Shown in pieces: positions 1 through 10,355 of a stretch of DNA of 64,000 bases. Numbering within the stretch: the stretch's first letter is position 1; every line of letters starts with the position of its first letter. The position numbers and the translations under genes are program-made. The stretch is taken from positions 295,658-359,657 of the forward strand of contig NW_020312018.1 in NCBI RefSeq assembly GCF_003144115.1, given 5' to 3'. The notes beneath the pieces are model-generated. The model made no database searches and was not told where the DNA came from. It saw nothing but the letters and a program-made list of their open reading frames with translations. The DNA comes from Tilletiopsis washingtonensis (lineage: Eukaryota; Basidiomycota; Exobasidiomycetes; Entylomatales).

Positions 1-3000
1 CTCTCTCCCTGCGCCCAAGGGTCGCTCTGTCTCGCCCGTGCTGACGCAGCTGCACGAAAACAGAGGCCTCCTGAGTTCGTCGTCGCGCAGCTCCATCGTA
101 CAGAGCACGCATCCACTCGTGATTGAGAAGCATGAGCTGCACTCTGCCTGGCCCATCTATCAAGTGCCCGACGATCATGAGCGCGGTGAGTCGAGCAGCG
201 CCGCGAGTATGGGGGCCGGGAGAGGGTCAAGAACAGGAGCTCTAGCATCCCTTCACCTCAACGCCCTCGTCTGAGCGACACTTTTGACACGTTGCTCGAC
301 GCGCAGAGATGGAGGGAGTCAAGGCGCGCGTCGAGAGAGATCAGACATGCTACGGACCCGGCGACACTGTGACGCTGCGCATCTACGTGATGAGCTCTCG
401 CATCGAGCCCGTCAAGCTCAAGTCCGTCGCCTTTAGCGTGCGCGAGACGATTACATATCGCGGCGCCAAGGCGAACCGCCTCAGCTCCCTCGGCGCCAGC
501 GGCGCCAGCGGCAACAAGGCGGCCTCGCAGCGCACCGAGGCCGTGGCGCAAAAGTCAAAGGCGCACGGCAAGAAGCTGTACAAGGGCGAAGAGCAGTTCT
601 TCGAGCTCTCGTGCGTCATTCCAAAGTCGCACGCACTCATGACGGTGCAGACGGCCAAGCACATCGAAGTGTCGTACACGCTGCGTGTCTATGTGGATGT
701 GTCAAAGGCGCCCATCGTCATTGATCATCTGCCGCTCACCGTCTCTGCGTTTCCTTCGTCCGTCTCGCTCGACACCGTGCGCCGCATCGGCTACGTGCCA
801 GGCCTCAGTCTGCCCGCGCCCCAAGCACAGCAGAGCGCGAGGAAGCCGCAACAGCGACAAGGCACGGCCAGTACGACTACGAGCGGCGGCATGGGCATGG
901 GCATGGGCATGGCACGCTCGCAGTCCTTCAGCAGCAGCACGGCCGCGCCCTTTGCGCTGCCGGGACGCAGCGGCAGTGGCGATGTGCTGCGCCGGCGCGA
1001 CACCGTCATGACGCAAGGCACGGCCTCGACTGGACCGGGCATGGCGGGCCGCGGCGTGCCCGGGCAGATCTTCAGTTGGGGCCAGCTCGGCTCTGCGCAA
1101 GCGTACGATGCCTTCGCTCCTCATCAACAAAGCCACTCCTCTGCGGGCATGGGCCAGCCTGTGCGTCCGGCATTCGCAGGTCCAGCAAGCATCTACGAAG
1201 GCAATGTGCTGCACGAAGAGGAGAACAGAGCGCTGTTCCATCATGCCAACCAAGCCACGGCAGCTCAGATGCTCGGCGTCGATCAAGACTCTCTTTCGGG
1301 CCCCGGCGTCTGGGCCGCCGGCTCGAGATTCTCGCACTCGCCTCGCAGCGAGTCGCCTGCCCAGATGGCGCGCTTCGAGCCCATCGCAGAAGGCGTGCCT
1401 CTGGCTCCGAACCCTCACGCTTCGCCGATCGCCTCGCCCTCTCCCGTACTCGGCGGCGCCGGCGCATCAAGTGGCTCGGCATTGGCGGCGCAACAAGAAC
1501 AACTGCTGCGCTTTGCAAGCGCACGCTCGATCTCGAGACCGGCCAGCGTCGTGGGCGCGGCGAGCACGACGAATGCGAGCGAGGCAGAGGCGGAGAAGAT
1601 GCGTCTCTATGAGCATGCACGCCTGCAGGCCGAACGCAACCAACGCCGCGCAGATGAGAAGCGCGCCGCTCAGGCTGCTGCTCTCGCTGCTGGAGGCGGC
1701 GCCGCAGGCATGCCGACGAGCCGCAGTGCTGGCCACTTGTCCAACTCGGCGGCAGGCGCAGCTGCGGCGCCGACTGCAGGTGGCTCAAGAGTCTTTTCCG
1801 CACCGACGGCTTCGGACAGTGCGCACAACGAGAAACGGCTGCTCTACGAGCGGGCAAGACGCGAAGCCGAGCGCTACCAATCTTCCTTCGAGCAGGGCGC
1901 CTCATTTCCTCGCGATGAAGCGCTCGTCGACCCAGCGCACGCTGCAGCACCCTTGGGCTTGGGTGCCGGTCCCAAGCCGGCGTTGCGAGTAGGCGTCGGC
2001 CTCTCGCAGGCTGAACAAGAGGCGGAGGAGCGAAGAAGAAGCAGCGCAAAGTATTGGATCGACAGTCCGCACGTCGACATCGCAGCGGCAAACGCTCCGG
2101 CTCCTCGGCAGTCCGTCATCGGCGGAGCTCATCCCTCGCAGCCCGCCGCTGCCTCCTCTTCGTCGTCCTCAGCGCACATGTCTGCTCCATCGACGAGCGC
2201 GCACCACGCCGCACCCTCGCACTCCTATCCGACGGCAGAGACGGCAGAGGAGGAGAAGAGGAGCTTGTACGAGCGTGCGAGGGCGCAACAGGCCGAGGCG
2301 GAAGCACAGGCGCATGCCGAGAGCGTCGCTGCTGCGTCTGCTGCGGCGATGAGCAGCGCTCCGACCTCCTCTTCCGCCATGGCCGCTGTGTCCGGCAGCA
2401 GCAGCAGCAGCCGTGCTGCCGCGGTGGCGCCGGCAACGACATCCTATCCCTCGGCCGAGGAGGAGAAGCGCAGACTGTACGAGGCCGCTCGTGCCGAACA
2501 AGAAGCAGTGGAGAGCGAGGCGCACGCAAGAAGTGTCGCTCAAGCTGCAGCGGCGCTTCGATCGCCTCTCGACAATGTCTCTTCGCAATGGCCTGCGCCA
2601 GATTCTGCTCCTCCCGTGCTCGACGAGATCGCTTCAAGCCCTGCTGGGCCTTCGACTGCTGCGGCAAGTGCTGCGCCAGGCTTCACTTTCTCAGTCTCCT
2701 CGCCAGTCGGCGCCGGTGCAGGCTCCTCTTCCCTCGGTCCTTCGTTCGTGCCCAACACGACCGCCTCGCTTTCACCACTGAGCGCAGCGCCCGTCGTGGA
2801 TGTGTCTCCCATGTCTACGCCCGCTCTTCCTTCCGCCTCTTCTGCTGCTCCCGCGCCATTCGCTGGCGCTGGCGGTCCAAGCACTTCTCGCGCTCCTCCA
2901 CCTGCGGCGCCTCTGACGACGCACTCAAGTCAACAAGCACACGACGAGAAAGAGTCGGTGCGTCTGTACTACGCTGCGTTGGAAGCTCGAGCCAACGGCA

Positions 3001-3794
3001 CCTCGGCGGCTGCCACTTCCTCGACGCCGGCTGCCGCCTCTTCGACGCCAGCGCAGGCGCAGACTTCGAGTCTCGCTGGCCCCGCCCTCGCTCGGCCAGC
3101 GGCAAGCTACGCCGCCGGCTATTCGCGTGCGGGCGAGATTGCAGCGCCCGTGCCGCAGGCGCCTGCGCCGCCCGTGTCGCAGATGCCCTCGATGCAGCGC
3201 CACCAAGCACCCGCAGTGACGCCTCGGCCGGTCTCCTACGCTGCTCCTCCTCTCCCGGTCGGCGCTCCATCGTACGCAGCTCCTGCGGCGCATCCTGCCT
3301 CGCAGACCGCCGCACGGCCCGTCTCTTCGCCAGCTGCAGCTGCACACGCGCAAGTCTACTCGAGTGCGCACGCCTATGCTCCACAGCAGCCTCCGACGTC
3401 GCATCTTGCCAGTGCGTCGTCCGCATCGAGCGATCTGCCACACCTCGATGCCTCCGTCGCAGCTGGGAAACAACGCAGCATGAGTCCGCGCATCGACGGA
3501 CCTTCGTCGTCGAACGGCTATCCCTCCAACGGCGCACTGGGCGGTGCTGGCGGCGGCATGGCCTCGTTGGGCGCTGCATTGCCCGAGATGCGCGCCTTTA
3601 CGCCCTTTCAGATCGATGCGGCCCTGCCGCCGCCGCCGCCTCCTCCTCCACTGCAGGGACACGCGCCGCAGCAGTTTGCGCCGAGATACGCGGCGCGCTG
3701 GGATGACGAGGGGCCGAAGAATGCGCCGCCGGCGGCGGTGGCCTCGGTGCCGCCGCCGCTGCCGCCCAAGATTCCCCTGCAGGCTCGTGCCTAA
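1..3794 (+). CDS. Arrestin-like trafficking adaptor, 5' partial
   Basis: The visible part is two exons, before 1 to 185 and 307-3794. The intron at 186-306 has a GTGAGT donor and CAG acceptor and splits a Glu codon, and the frame is open to the window edge, so the start lies upstream. The first ~200 visible residues are beta-sheet-like and resemble an arrestin C-terminal domain (YGPGDTVTLRIYV, then a stretch ending near nt 780). The remaining ~950 residues are low-complexity Ser/Ala/Pro/Gln with five copies of a charged motif E-K-x-x-L-Y-E-x-A-R (nt ~1576, ~1816, ~2231, ~2440, ~2938). The C-terminus is proline-rich (PPPLPPKIP), a possible SH3 ligand. Fungal arrestin-related proteins recruit Rsp5-type ubiquitin ligases to membrane transporters or act in Rim/Pal pH signalling. 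I found no PPxY motif in the visible part, so the subfamily is unresolved. Confidence 0.72.
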
Positions 3795-4542
3795 GCCAAG
3801 CAGCGCTGGCACGGCGCAGAGAGTGGGTGACGCGCGCCAAGCAGAAGCCACAATGCCCATGCCCACCTTCTGTCCATCATATACTGTCGACGCCCTGGCC
3901 TTGGCGAGCCGTGCGAGCGCCCCGACGCGACAGCGGGAGCCAAGGGGTGAGATGTGATGCACGCGCTCTGGCGCTTGCTGCTGGCCGGCACGGCGGAGGA
4001 TGCACACGTGCTTGTGCCTAGGAACGTGCCTTCGCGGGCGCCGTGGTGAGGCATGAAGGCATGTGAGACGGCCGAGCACGAGGTGGATCTGCAGCGCTGA
4101 TTGATTGCGAGCGGCGGCGGCGTGTGGAGCTGGCCGCTCAAGCGACGTCACGGTGCGCCGGTGCCGCGGCTGGTGCTCCGCCGCTGCTGCCGCCGTGCCG
4201 GCGGCTCGGTCTCATCTTGCGCGGCCGGCGGCGGCCATCTTGCTTTAGCTCGCGATGGCGCCTTCTCCCCAACTGCTGGCGCCGTGCCTGCGTCGCTTGA
4301 TGAGCACGGCGGAGCAAGGTGCACGAGGCAGAGGTGGAGAAGAAGCGCGGGATGGCAGCGAAAGAGGCCGGCGCCTCTCCTGTCGCGCCCCTGCCTCTCC
4401 ACACGTGCCCTTGGCCGCACAGCCCTGCCCTGCACCTGAGCGCAGCAGGTGCGCCGACGACGTCCTCTCGTCTGGCCTCTCATAAAGCCCGGATCCGCGC
4501 TGCCTGCTCCTCTCCTCTGCTCTCCCACTACGCCCTTCAACA
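3795..4542. other. Intergenic, arrestin-like gene to acid phosphatase gene
   Basis: About 750 bases hold the 3' flank of the arrestin-like gene and the promoter of the phosphatase gene. Reading frames here are short or low-complexity and overlap on both strands, as expected for GC-rich noncoding DNA. Apart from a TATA-like element near the downstream ATG I see nothing in it. Confidence 0.6.
4481..4487 (+). promoter_or_regulatory. TATA-like element of the acid phosphatase gene
   Basis: CATAAAG sits 56 bases before the ATG at 4543, with a CT-rich stretch between. The position suits a core promoter with a short leader. It is only a loose TATA match, so this is tentative. Confidence 0.3.
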
Positions 4543-6502
4543 ATGCAGCTCGCCTCTTCCCTCCTGCTCGCTGCCGGCGTGCTCTTCGGGCATGCCGCCG
4601 CGACGCCGCTCGTGTTCGAGCGGCAGGAGGCTGCGTCCGCCACGCCCTCGAGCAATGCGACGGCGGCGACGGCCTTCCCGACGGACATTGGCTTCCTGGG
4701 CACGACGATTGCGGGCAGCGTGAGTATGCACGCAGCCGCAAGTGGAGTGGCGTCGGCACAGCTGCTGGCCCACACCCACAGGCAACTCACGCTCTCGGCC
4801 CCTTCTCGCAGCAGCCTCCCTTCACCGTGCAGCGCGACACGTTGCTCAACAGCTCCACGCCCAACGCCGCGCTCGGGCCGTCGCCCTACGAGCGGCGCTG
4901 GCACGCCACGGACGACGCCTCCAACGGCACGGCGTTCAGCATCTGGGAGCACATGGGCAACACGTCGCCCTACGCCTCCTCCAAGCTCTTCCCCGACGCG
5001 CAGCGCTTCCAGGATCTGCCGCCCACGTGCGCCGTGAGCGGCGTGCACATTCTCCATCGCCACGGCGCACGCTTCCCTACCAGCTCGACGTCCGGTGAGC
5101 GCGCGCGCGCCTGTGTTCTGCAGCATCCTGCGTCTGTGTCAAACTGACGGCTTGGGTGGGCAGAGGGCGCGCCTCTCTTTGGCGCTACGATTCGCAACGC
5201 CACCAATCTCACCTCTACTGGTCCCCTGTCCTTTCTCAACACGTGGCAATACCAGCTCGGCGCCGAGCTGCTCGTTCCTGCAGGGCGCAGCCAGCTCTTC
5301 GACAGCGGAGTCGCCGCCGCCTTCCGCTACGGCAAGCTGCTCAACGCCTCGCAGGCCAATGGCGCAAAGCCTGTGCTCCGCACCACCTCGCAGAGCCGCA
5401 TCCTCGACAGCGCGCGCTACTGGTCGCTCGGCGCCTTTGGCTGGAACGCGCCCGAGCTGATCAACCTCGAGGTGCAGATCGAGGGCGACGGCTTCAACAC
5501 GAGTCTCGCTAGCTACGACACGTGCAACAACTCGAACACGATCGACGTCGCGGGTGGGTCTGCTCGACGAGCCTGGCCTCCGGCTACATGGGAGCTGACC
5601 GACGTCGTACAGGCACGTATCTCGAGCCCCAGTGGCTGAGCATCTACCTGAAGAACGCGACTCAGCGCCTGCAGCAGTACACCAGCCTCAACCTGACGGC
5701 CGAGCTCGTGTACGGCATGCAGTCTCTCTGTCCCTACGAGACGCAGGCGCTCGGCTTCTCCAACTTCTGCGCGCTGTTCACCGAGGATGAATGGCGCGGC
5801 TACGACTACTATCTCTCGCTCCAGTTTGCGGGCTCGTACGGCTTCCTGTCGCCCAGTGGCAAGGCGCAGGGCATCGGCTACGCGCAGGAGTTGCTTGCTC
5901 GTCTGACGAGACAGACGGTGCCGCCGCCCGTGACGACGCAGAACACGACGTTCAGCACCAGCGAGCTCTACAGCCCCTTCAACCAGAGCTTCTACGCAGA
6001 CTTTACACACGACGACATCATCGTCTCGGTGCTGACGGCGCTCAACTACACTCAGGTACGTCTTGCGCGACTACTAGCCTGCACCCCACACTAGCACCGA
6101 CTGACGCTTGCTTCCTCTCTACAGTTCGCCGACTATCTCGACCCGACGGCGCTCCCATCCGCCTCCAACTTCACCCTCTCTCAAATCACTCCTTTCTCGG
6201 CGCAGCTCGCCTTCGAAATCATCGACTGCCAAGCGAACAACGCCACCTCGACGCCCGACGGACCCGCGGCCGAGTCGACGCAGTACCTGCGCACGGTGCT
6301 CAACGACGCCGTGGTGCCCATGGACGCCGACCAGGGCTGCACGACGCCGACGCCCAATGCGGCCCTGTGCAAGCTGAGCGACTTCATCGACTACCAGAAC
6401 CGCACGGCCGTCGCGGCGGCCAACTTCGACAAGGCGTGCTTCGGCGTCAACGGCACCGACTTCTCCATCACTGGCCCCGTGCGCAACGGCACGGTCGGCT
6501 AG
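4543..6502 (+). CDS. Secreted histidine acid phosphatase (phytase-like)
   Basis: Five exons: 4543-4719, 4812-5094, 5164-5553, 5613-6055 and 6125-6502, giving 556 residues. Every join keeps frame. The protein starts with a hydrophobic signal peptide (MQLASSLLLAAGVLFGHAAA) and has many N-glycosylation sequons, so it is probably secreted. The family's catalytic motif RHGARFPT is at about residue 143, supplying the nucleophilic His. The proton-donor His-Asp pair is in FTHDDI near residue 414. Family members release phosphate from phytate and other phosphomonoesters outside the cell. The exon-2 acceptor could be 3 nt further on (CAGCAG), which would drop one Gln. Substrate preference (phytase versus general acid phosphatase) cannot be read from the sequence. 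Confidence 0.9.
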
Positions 6503-7694
6503 CGCGAAAGAACCGAGTTGCGTCTCTTCGCGAGCTCGTCTGCAGCAGGCGCGAGAGGCAGGCCGAAGCGCGCGCTCGACGTGCGTTGGGCCCTCGTGGG
6601 GCAAGCGTCAATGAGATGTCACTCCGTCTCGTGAATGCGTGACTTTCGAGCTAGAGGAAGCAGGCTCAGAGCTGCGAGCTCAGCCGCAGAACGAAGAGAG
6701 GTGCGGCGCGCAGGGGGGAGAGAGACGCGGCAGCGTCACTTGACAGACAAGAGTTCGCACGTGGGGACCCCCCAAAGCTTGCACCCGCCGGCGGTCCATG
6801 CGGCCATTGGCACGGCTCGGCAGGCGGCGGCGAGGCGCAGCCGGAACGCACGAGTCGCAGAGCGACGAAGTGCGGGGGAGCGGCAGCTGCCCAGCATGCA
6901 CTTGAGCCGGCGGGCGGCTCAAGGCGGAGGTATCGCTCCCAGCCGCAGGCCTCTTCGAGAGACTGGAGACGCGAGAGGGGGCAGCACTGCAGCAGTGAGC
7001 GGCCGTCGAAGTCAGAAGCCTGCCGCTCTGGAGGTGCGTGAGCGCAGAGCAGAAGCAGCGCGAGCGCTCGGACTGCGGAGTCTCGAGGAGCAAAGGAGCG
7101 AGAATGGCTGCACCCTGCGCCGCCGCCTTCGCCCCCCCGCAGCGGGAGCGGGGAGCAGGCCGACTTCGGGGCAGCTCGGACCGTGCCCGGCGCTGGCGCC
7201 GCGCGTGTGGCTGCTCCTTCTCCGACTTCGACGCGCATGCCTCGCTGCTCGCCGCACCCCAGCTGCATCCTGGCGCAGAGCTGCGGCAGCGTCTTTGTGT
7301 ATCTCACAGTCACTGCAGCCCGCTGCGCTGCTGCTGAGCTGCAGCTGTTGCCGCACGACGCTGCTGGCGAACGCACTGCGAGCGGGTGTGGCACTCGAGT
7401 GGGGCTGAGGCGCCGGCTGCACGTTGATGCATGCTCCTCGATGGCCTCGGCCGGAGGCGCGCCATGAGGGGAAGCGCCGCGCCCGCCGCCGCCCGAGGCC
7501 GGCCGCGCTGTGTGCTTGGCTGCTGGCCTGGAGCCGCTGCTGCGCTGGCGCCACACGCGCGGCGCGCAACCCTTCCTCGCCGCCGCGCGGCCCCGGCGCA
7601 GCAAGTCAAGTGCGGCCTCCTTCGTCGCTCCACGCCGCGGCCGCAGCGCTCCTTCTCTCCACACCCCTCTCATCCCCCACCGCGCTGGCCCATC
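6503..7694. other. Intergenic, acid phosphatase to KGD2
   Basis: About 1.2 kb of GC-rich sequence with no convincing gene; overlapping frames are Arg/Ala-rich shadows on both strands. The last ~100 bases before the KGD2 ATG are rich in C and T, the usual leader type in this window. Confidence 0.55.
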
Positions 7695-9693
7695 ATGCTG
7701 GCCCGTCGTTCCACCGTGCTCCTCTCGCGTGCCTCGCTGCGCCTCAGCGCCGCCGCCGCTCCTTCGCTCGCCGCCCGCACGCTCAGCACGGCGTCGCCCG
7801 CCGCGGCCGCTTCGGCGCCGCGCCGCGCCCTCGCCCTCGCCACGGCCACGCCGGCGCTGCGGCGCGCCCTGCATGCCTCGGCCGCCGCGCGCGAGACGGT
7901 CAAGGTGCCGCAGATGGCAGAGAGCATCACCGAGGGCACGCTCAAGCAGTGGAACAAGAAGGTCGGCGACTTTGTCGAGGCCGACGAGGAGATTGCCGTC
8001 ATCGAGACGGACAAGGTGCGTGCGGGCGTGCGGCGTGGTGCAGAGCGAGAAGCCGCGGCTGCAACGTGGAGTGCAGCAGACGGCGACCTGGCAGCAGGCG
8101 GCGGCTCGTCTGTGCAGATCAGCGCCCTCCAGGCAGCGCAACTGCGTCTGCGTCACGTCGCTCGGCACTGGCTTCTGTACTCACTCTCCCGCGCCACTCT
8201 AGATCGACGTCACCGTCAACGCGCCGCAGTCGGGCACCATCACCGAGACGCTCGCCAACGAGGAGGACACTGTGACGGTCGGCCAGGATCTCTTCAAGAT
8301 GGAGCCTGGCGATGCTCCTGCCGAGGGCTCTTCTTCGGGCGGCGAGAGCAAGAGCGAGAGCAAGGAGGAGAGTAGCAGCAGCAGCGGCAGCAAGGACAAC
8401 GCCAAGGAGGAGGCACCCAAGAAGTCCGACGCCACGTCGTCAGAAACGAAGGCGCAGGAGCAAAAGGACTCGGGCCGGCAATCGGAGTCGTCGCAGAAGG
8501 CGTCGCAGGAGGGCGGTAATCAGGCGCACAAGCGCAACGAGGCGTCTAGCTCCAGCTCCGGCTCTTCGGCGCCGAAGAAGGACAGCAAGCCCAGCTCGAG
8601 CGGCAGCAGTGGCGACAAGAAGGGTGCCTCTTCCGGCTCCGTCGACTCTGCGCCTGCGACCAAGGGCTCGCGCGACGAGCGGCGCGTCAAGATGAACCGC
8701 ATGCGTCTGCGCATTGCCGAGCGCCTGAAGCAGAGCCAGAACACGGCCGCCTCGCTGACGACGTTCAACGAGATTGACATGTCGAACCTGATGGCCTTCC
8801 GCGCTCGTCACAAGGACCGCATCCTCAAGGAGCAGGGCGTCAAGCTGGGCTTCATGGGTGCCTTTGCCCGTGCGTCGGCACTGGCACTCAAGGAGATCCC
8901 CGCCGCCAACGCCAGCATTGAGGGAGAGGGCCTGGGCGACACCATCGTCTACCGCGACTACGTGGATCTCTCGGTGGCCGTGTCGACGGAGAAGGGCCTC
9001 GTCACGCCCGTCGTGCGCAGCGTGGAGCAGCTGAGCATCCTGGACATTGAGCGCGAAATTACCGCGCTTGGCAAGAAGGTGAGCTGGCGCGAGGCGTGTT
9101 GGAGCAGGAGCCAGTATGCTTCGCCAGTCTTTGCGCATGGCAGAGGGAGCTGGTTCGGCGGCTCTACGCACGTGGCACACAGCACTGACGATGGCGCCTC
9201 CTTCTCCCTCCGTTGCCCCCCGCCACCTCTTCCTTCTCTCTCTCTCTCTCTTCAGGCACGCGACAACAAGCTCACCCTCGAGGACATGGCCGGCGGCACC
9301 TTTACCATTTCCAACGGCGGCGTCTTTGGCTCGCTGTTCGGCACGCCCATCCTCAACCTGCCCGGCAGCGCCATTCTCGGCATGCACGCCATCAACAACA
9401 AGCCCTGGGTCGTCGACGGCAAGGTCGACATCCGACCCATCATGGTCGTTGGTGCGTAGCCCCCGCACCCCTCTCCACTTCTCTCTTTGCTCAGTGCACT
9501 TGCTGACGCCTCTTGATGCCAGCCCTGACGTACGACCACCGTCTGCTGGACGGCCGCGAGGCCGTCACGTTCCTCGTGCGCCTGAAGCAGGTGAGTCCAC
9601 TGCACCATCTTGTGTATCAGGAGGCCAAGTTGCTGATCCCCTCTCTCTCCCTCGCTCCAGTACCTCGAGGACCCAGCCATGATGGCTCTCTAA
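7695..9693 (+). CDS. KGD2: 2-oxoglutarate dehydrogenase E2, dihydrolipoamide succinyltransferase
   Basis: Five exons: 7695-8015, 8203-9078, 9256-9451, 9523-9590 and 9661-9693, giving 497 residues. It is the E2 core of the mitochondrial 2-oxoglutarate dehydrogenase complex and transfers succinyl groups from lipoamide to CoA. An Arg/Ala/Ser-rich mitochondrial presequence (~65 residues) precedes a single lipoyl domain whose modified Lys is in IETDK (residue 107). The first intron falls directly after this Lys codon. A Ser/Lys/Glu-rich linker of ~120 residues (nt 8310-8690) follows. No peripheral-subunit-binding domain is visible, as in known KGD2 proteins. The catalytic domain ends with [11 protein letters not shown], carrying the active-site His and Asp, and then [10 protein letters not shown]. 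The protein is slightly longer than usual because of the linker. Confidence 0.95.
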
Positions 9694-10355
9694 GCCTCTT
9701 TCGCGCGGGCGCATACACGAGTGTGCTGCCTCTGCAGTGCGAGGGGGCGAGAGGGGGGGAGAAGGGCAGAAGCGATGGAGAGGCGGCGCCCGACTGGCAG
9801 GGGGCCTTTGTTTCGCGGCCATCGTCTCGAGATGGGGAGCGGTCACAATCTGAAACACGTACACACGAGACCAGTTCGGCCTCGCTCCAAGCTGCCTGCT
9901 CCTTGCCGTGTCTCTCCACAAGCCGCTCTGCTCTTGCCCTTGGCTCCCTCCCTCTCTCTCTCTCACCTCTCCCTCACTCACTGCCACGCCGCGCCGACAA
10001 GGCTTTGGTCTGGAACGAGGCCACGTCGCGGGCTTGGGCATTTCGAGTGCAGAGAGGTGGATGGGGGGAGCTGTGAACAGTCGAGGGGGGGGTGTGTGTG
10101 TCCAAGAGGTGGAGGGAGACGAGACGCAGGGAGTGTGTGGAGCGAAGCACCGATGGGTGCGCGCGCTCGAGAGACGAGAAAGATTGAGAGGAAGGAGCGA
10201 GGACCGAGTCGCGCATACGTTCGAGAGGACGTCGGGACAGTCTGATATCAAGAGAGGAGGGGACGACAGAGACAAGGCGGCCGGTGCGCGCGCGACACAT
10301 CACGGCTGCGTGACGAGCTGCAGGCGAGAGCGCTCCATTGCGGCTGCTTCCACGC
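9694..10355. other. Intergenic between convergent KGD2 and glycogen synthase
   Basis: Tail-to-tail 3' flanks of ~660 bases with CT-rich runs around 9940-9990 and G runs around 10080-10095. No gene or terminator-like element is recognisable. Confidence 0.55.

Noticed and set aside
1072-3579. Long antisense frames across the arrestin-like gene
   Set aside because: These are mirror frames of the Ser/Ala-rich sense sequence with no independent evidence.
9940-9990. CT-rich runs as a defined terminator or promoter
   Set aside because: CT-rich stretches are common throughout the window and carry no specific signal in this tail-to-tail interval.
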